From the IMG/VR virus record IMGVR_UViG_3300047550_001080, positions 1 to 45,668 of that record: 45,668 bases of DNA; one strand, given 5' to 3'. Under the pieces are notes generated by a model. That model saw only the letters and a program-made list of their open reading frames with translations, ran no database searches and was not told where the DNA came from. Shown here piece by piece: positions 45,406 through 45,668 of this stretch. The translations under genes were made by a program, and so were the position numbers. Position 1 is the first letter of the stretch. Every line of letters starts with the position of its first letter. The stretch comes from a virus.

Positions 45406-45668
45406 TGGCATAGAAGCAGCCACGGTTGCATGGCATGATTTAGGTTGGCAACCCATAGGCTTCTCAGAAATAGAAAAATTTCCGTCTGCGGTATTAAGTC
45501 ACCACTATCCAGATGTCACTAACTATGGTGACATGACTAAGTATAAGGAGTGGAATCTTGAATCAGTTGAACTTATCGTTGGAGGAACACCATGTCAATC
45601 ATTCTCCGTTGCGGGACTCAGAAAAGGACTTGAAGACCCAAGAGGCAACCTTGCCCTTACCTATGTGG
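45383..45668 (+). CDS. C5 cytosine DNA methyltransferase (3' partial)
   Basis: The first 95 residues are in the window. Motif I is YLSVCSGIEAATVAWHDLG, and GFSEIEKFPSAVLSHHYPDV follows; motif IV GGTPCQSFSVAG holds catalytic C71, followed by RKGLEDPRGN. This is the N-terminal half of the AdoMet-binding catalytic domain. It methylates cytosine in a target site that cannot be predicted without the target-recognition domain. No restriction enzyme gene is visible, so it may protect phage DNA from host restriction. CGAGGGA at 45369-45375 is an exact complement of loop 3 of the small RNA. Confidence 0.93.
   Translation, partial: MRYLSVCSGIEAATVAWHDLGWQPIGFSEIEKFPSAVLSHHYPDVTNYGDMTKYKEWNLESVELIVGGTPCQSFSVAGLRKGLEDPRGNLALTYV

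Overview
This window is a slice of a tailed double-stranded DNA phage genome, AT-rich and densely packed. Nearly all genes are on the + strand, and many adjacent genes overlap by 1-4 bases (TAATG or ATGA junctions). No terminase, portal, polymerase or integrase gene is present, and both ends cut through genes, so the genome continues on either side. A P22-gp4-like adaptor, an SU10-type adaptor, giant internal proteins and no tape-measure gene suggest a podovirus-like particle.

Host: on the minus strand at 43332-43403 there is a 23-codon gene that aligns residue for residue with PqqA, the precursor peptide of the cofactor PQQ. Phage carriage of pqqA points to a PQQ-using host. Together with the low GC, a methylotroph such as a freshwater or marine Methylophilaceae bacterium is my best guess. 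This is inference.

Layout. (1) 1-9.8 kb: capsid and head-tail genes. These are a partial head protein, the major capsid protein, a terminator, a gene behind a promoter and folded leader, small lysine-rich proteins sharing a GKTKG motif, a GNAT-fold protein, Q/P-rich proteins and two adaptor-type connectors. (2) 9.8-23.1 kb: tail and fibre genes, led by a 1761-residue fibre with sixteen exact 20-residue repeats. A 3-TM holin and M15 endolysin sit inside this block, followed by a gp10-like tail protein. (3) 23.1-36.3 kb: proteins likely ejected into the host: a 540-aa and a 743-aa internal protein, a second GNAT-fold protein, and a 2951-residue polyvalent protein carrying two HExxH zincins, an ADP-ribosyltransferase-like domain, a GHKL ATPase and an LPD38-like C-terminus. 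(4) A RusA resolvase gene converges from the minus strand at 36.3-36.7 kb. (5) 36.7-43.2 kb: a compact early operon with recombination genes (PD-(D/E)XK nuclease, ERF annealing protein, YbcO-like HNH protein), a SprT-like protease, a metallophosphoesterase and many very small proteins. (6) 43.2-44.34 kb: an intergenic control region with pqqA, paired palindromes, a possible pseudoknot, a strong promoter driving a ~118-nt terminator-ended RNA with C/U-rich loops, and a second promoter with a ~325-nt GC-richer leader. (7) 44.34 kb to the end: a second small operon ending in a truncated C5 cytosine methyltransferase.

The parts of most interest are pqqA, the small RNA whose loops are exact complements of four Shine-Dalgarno regions in this window, the structured leader, and the GHKL/ART/double-zincin polyvalent protein.
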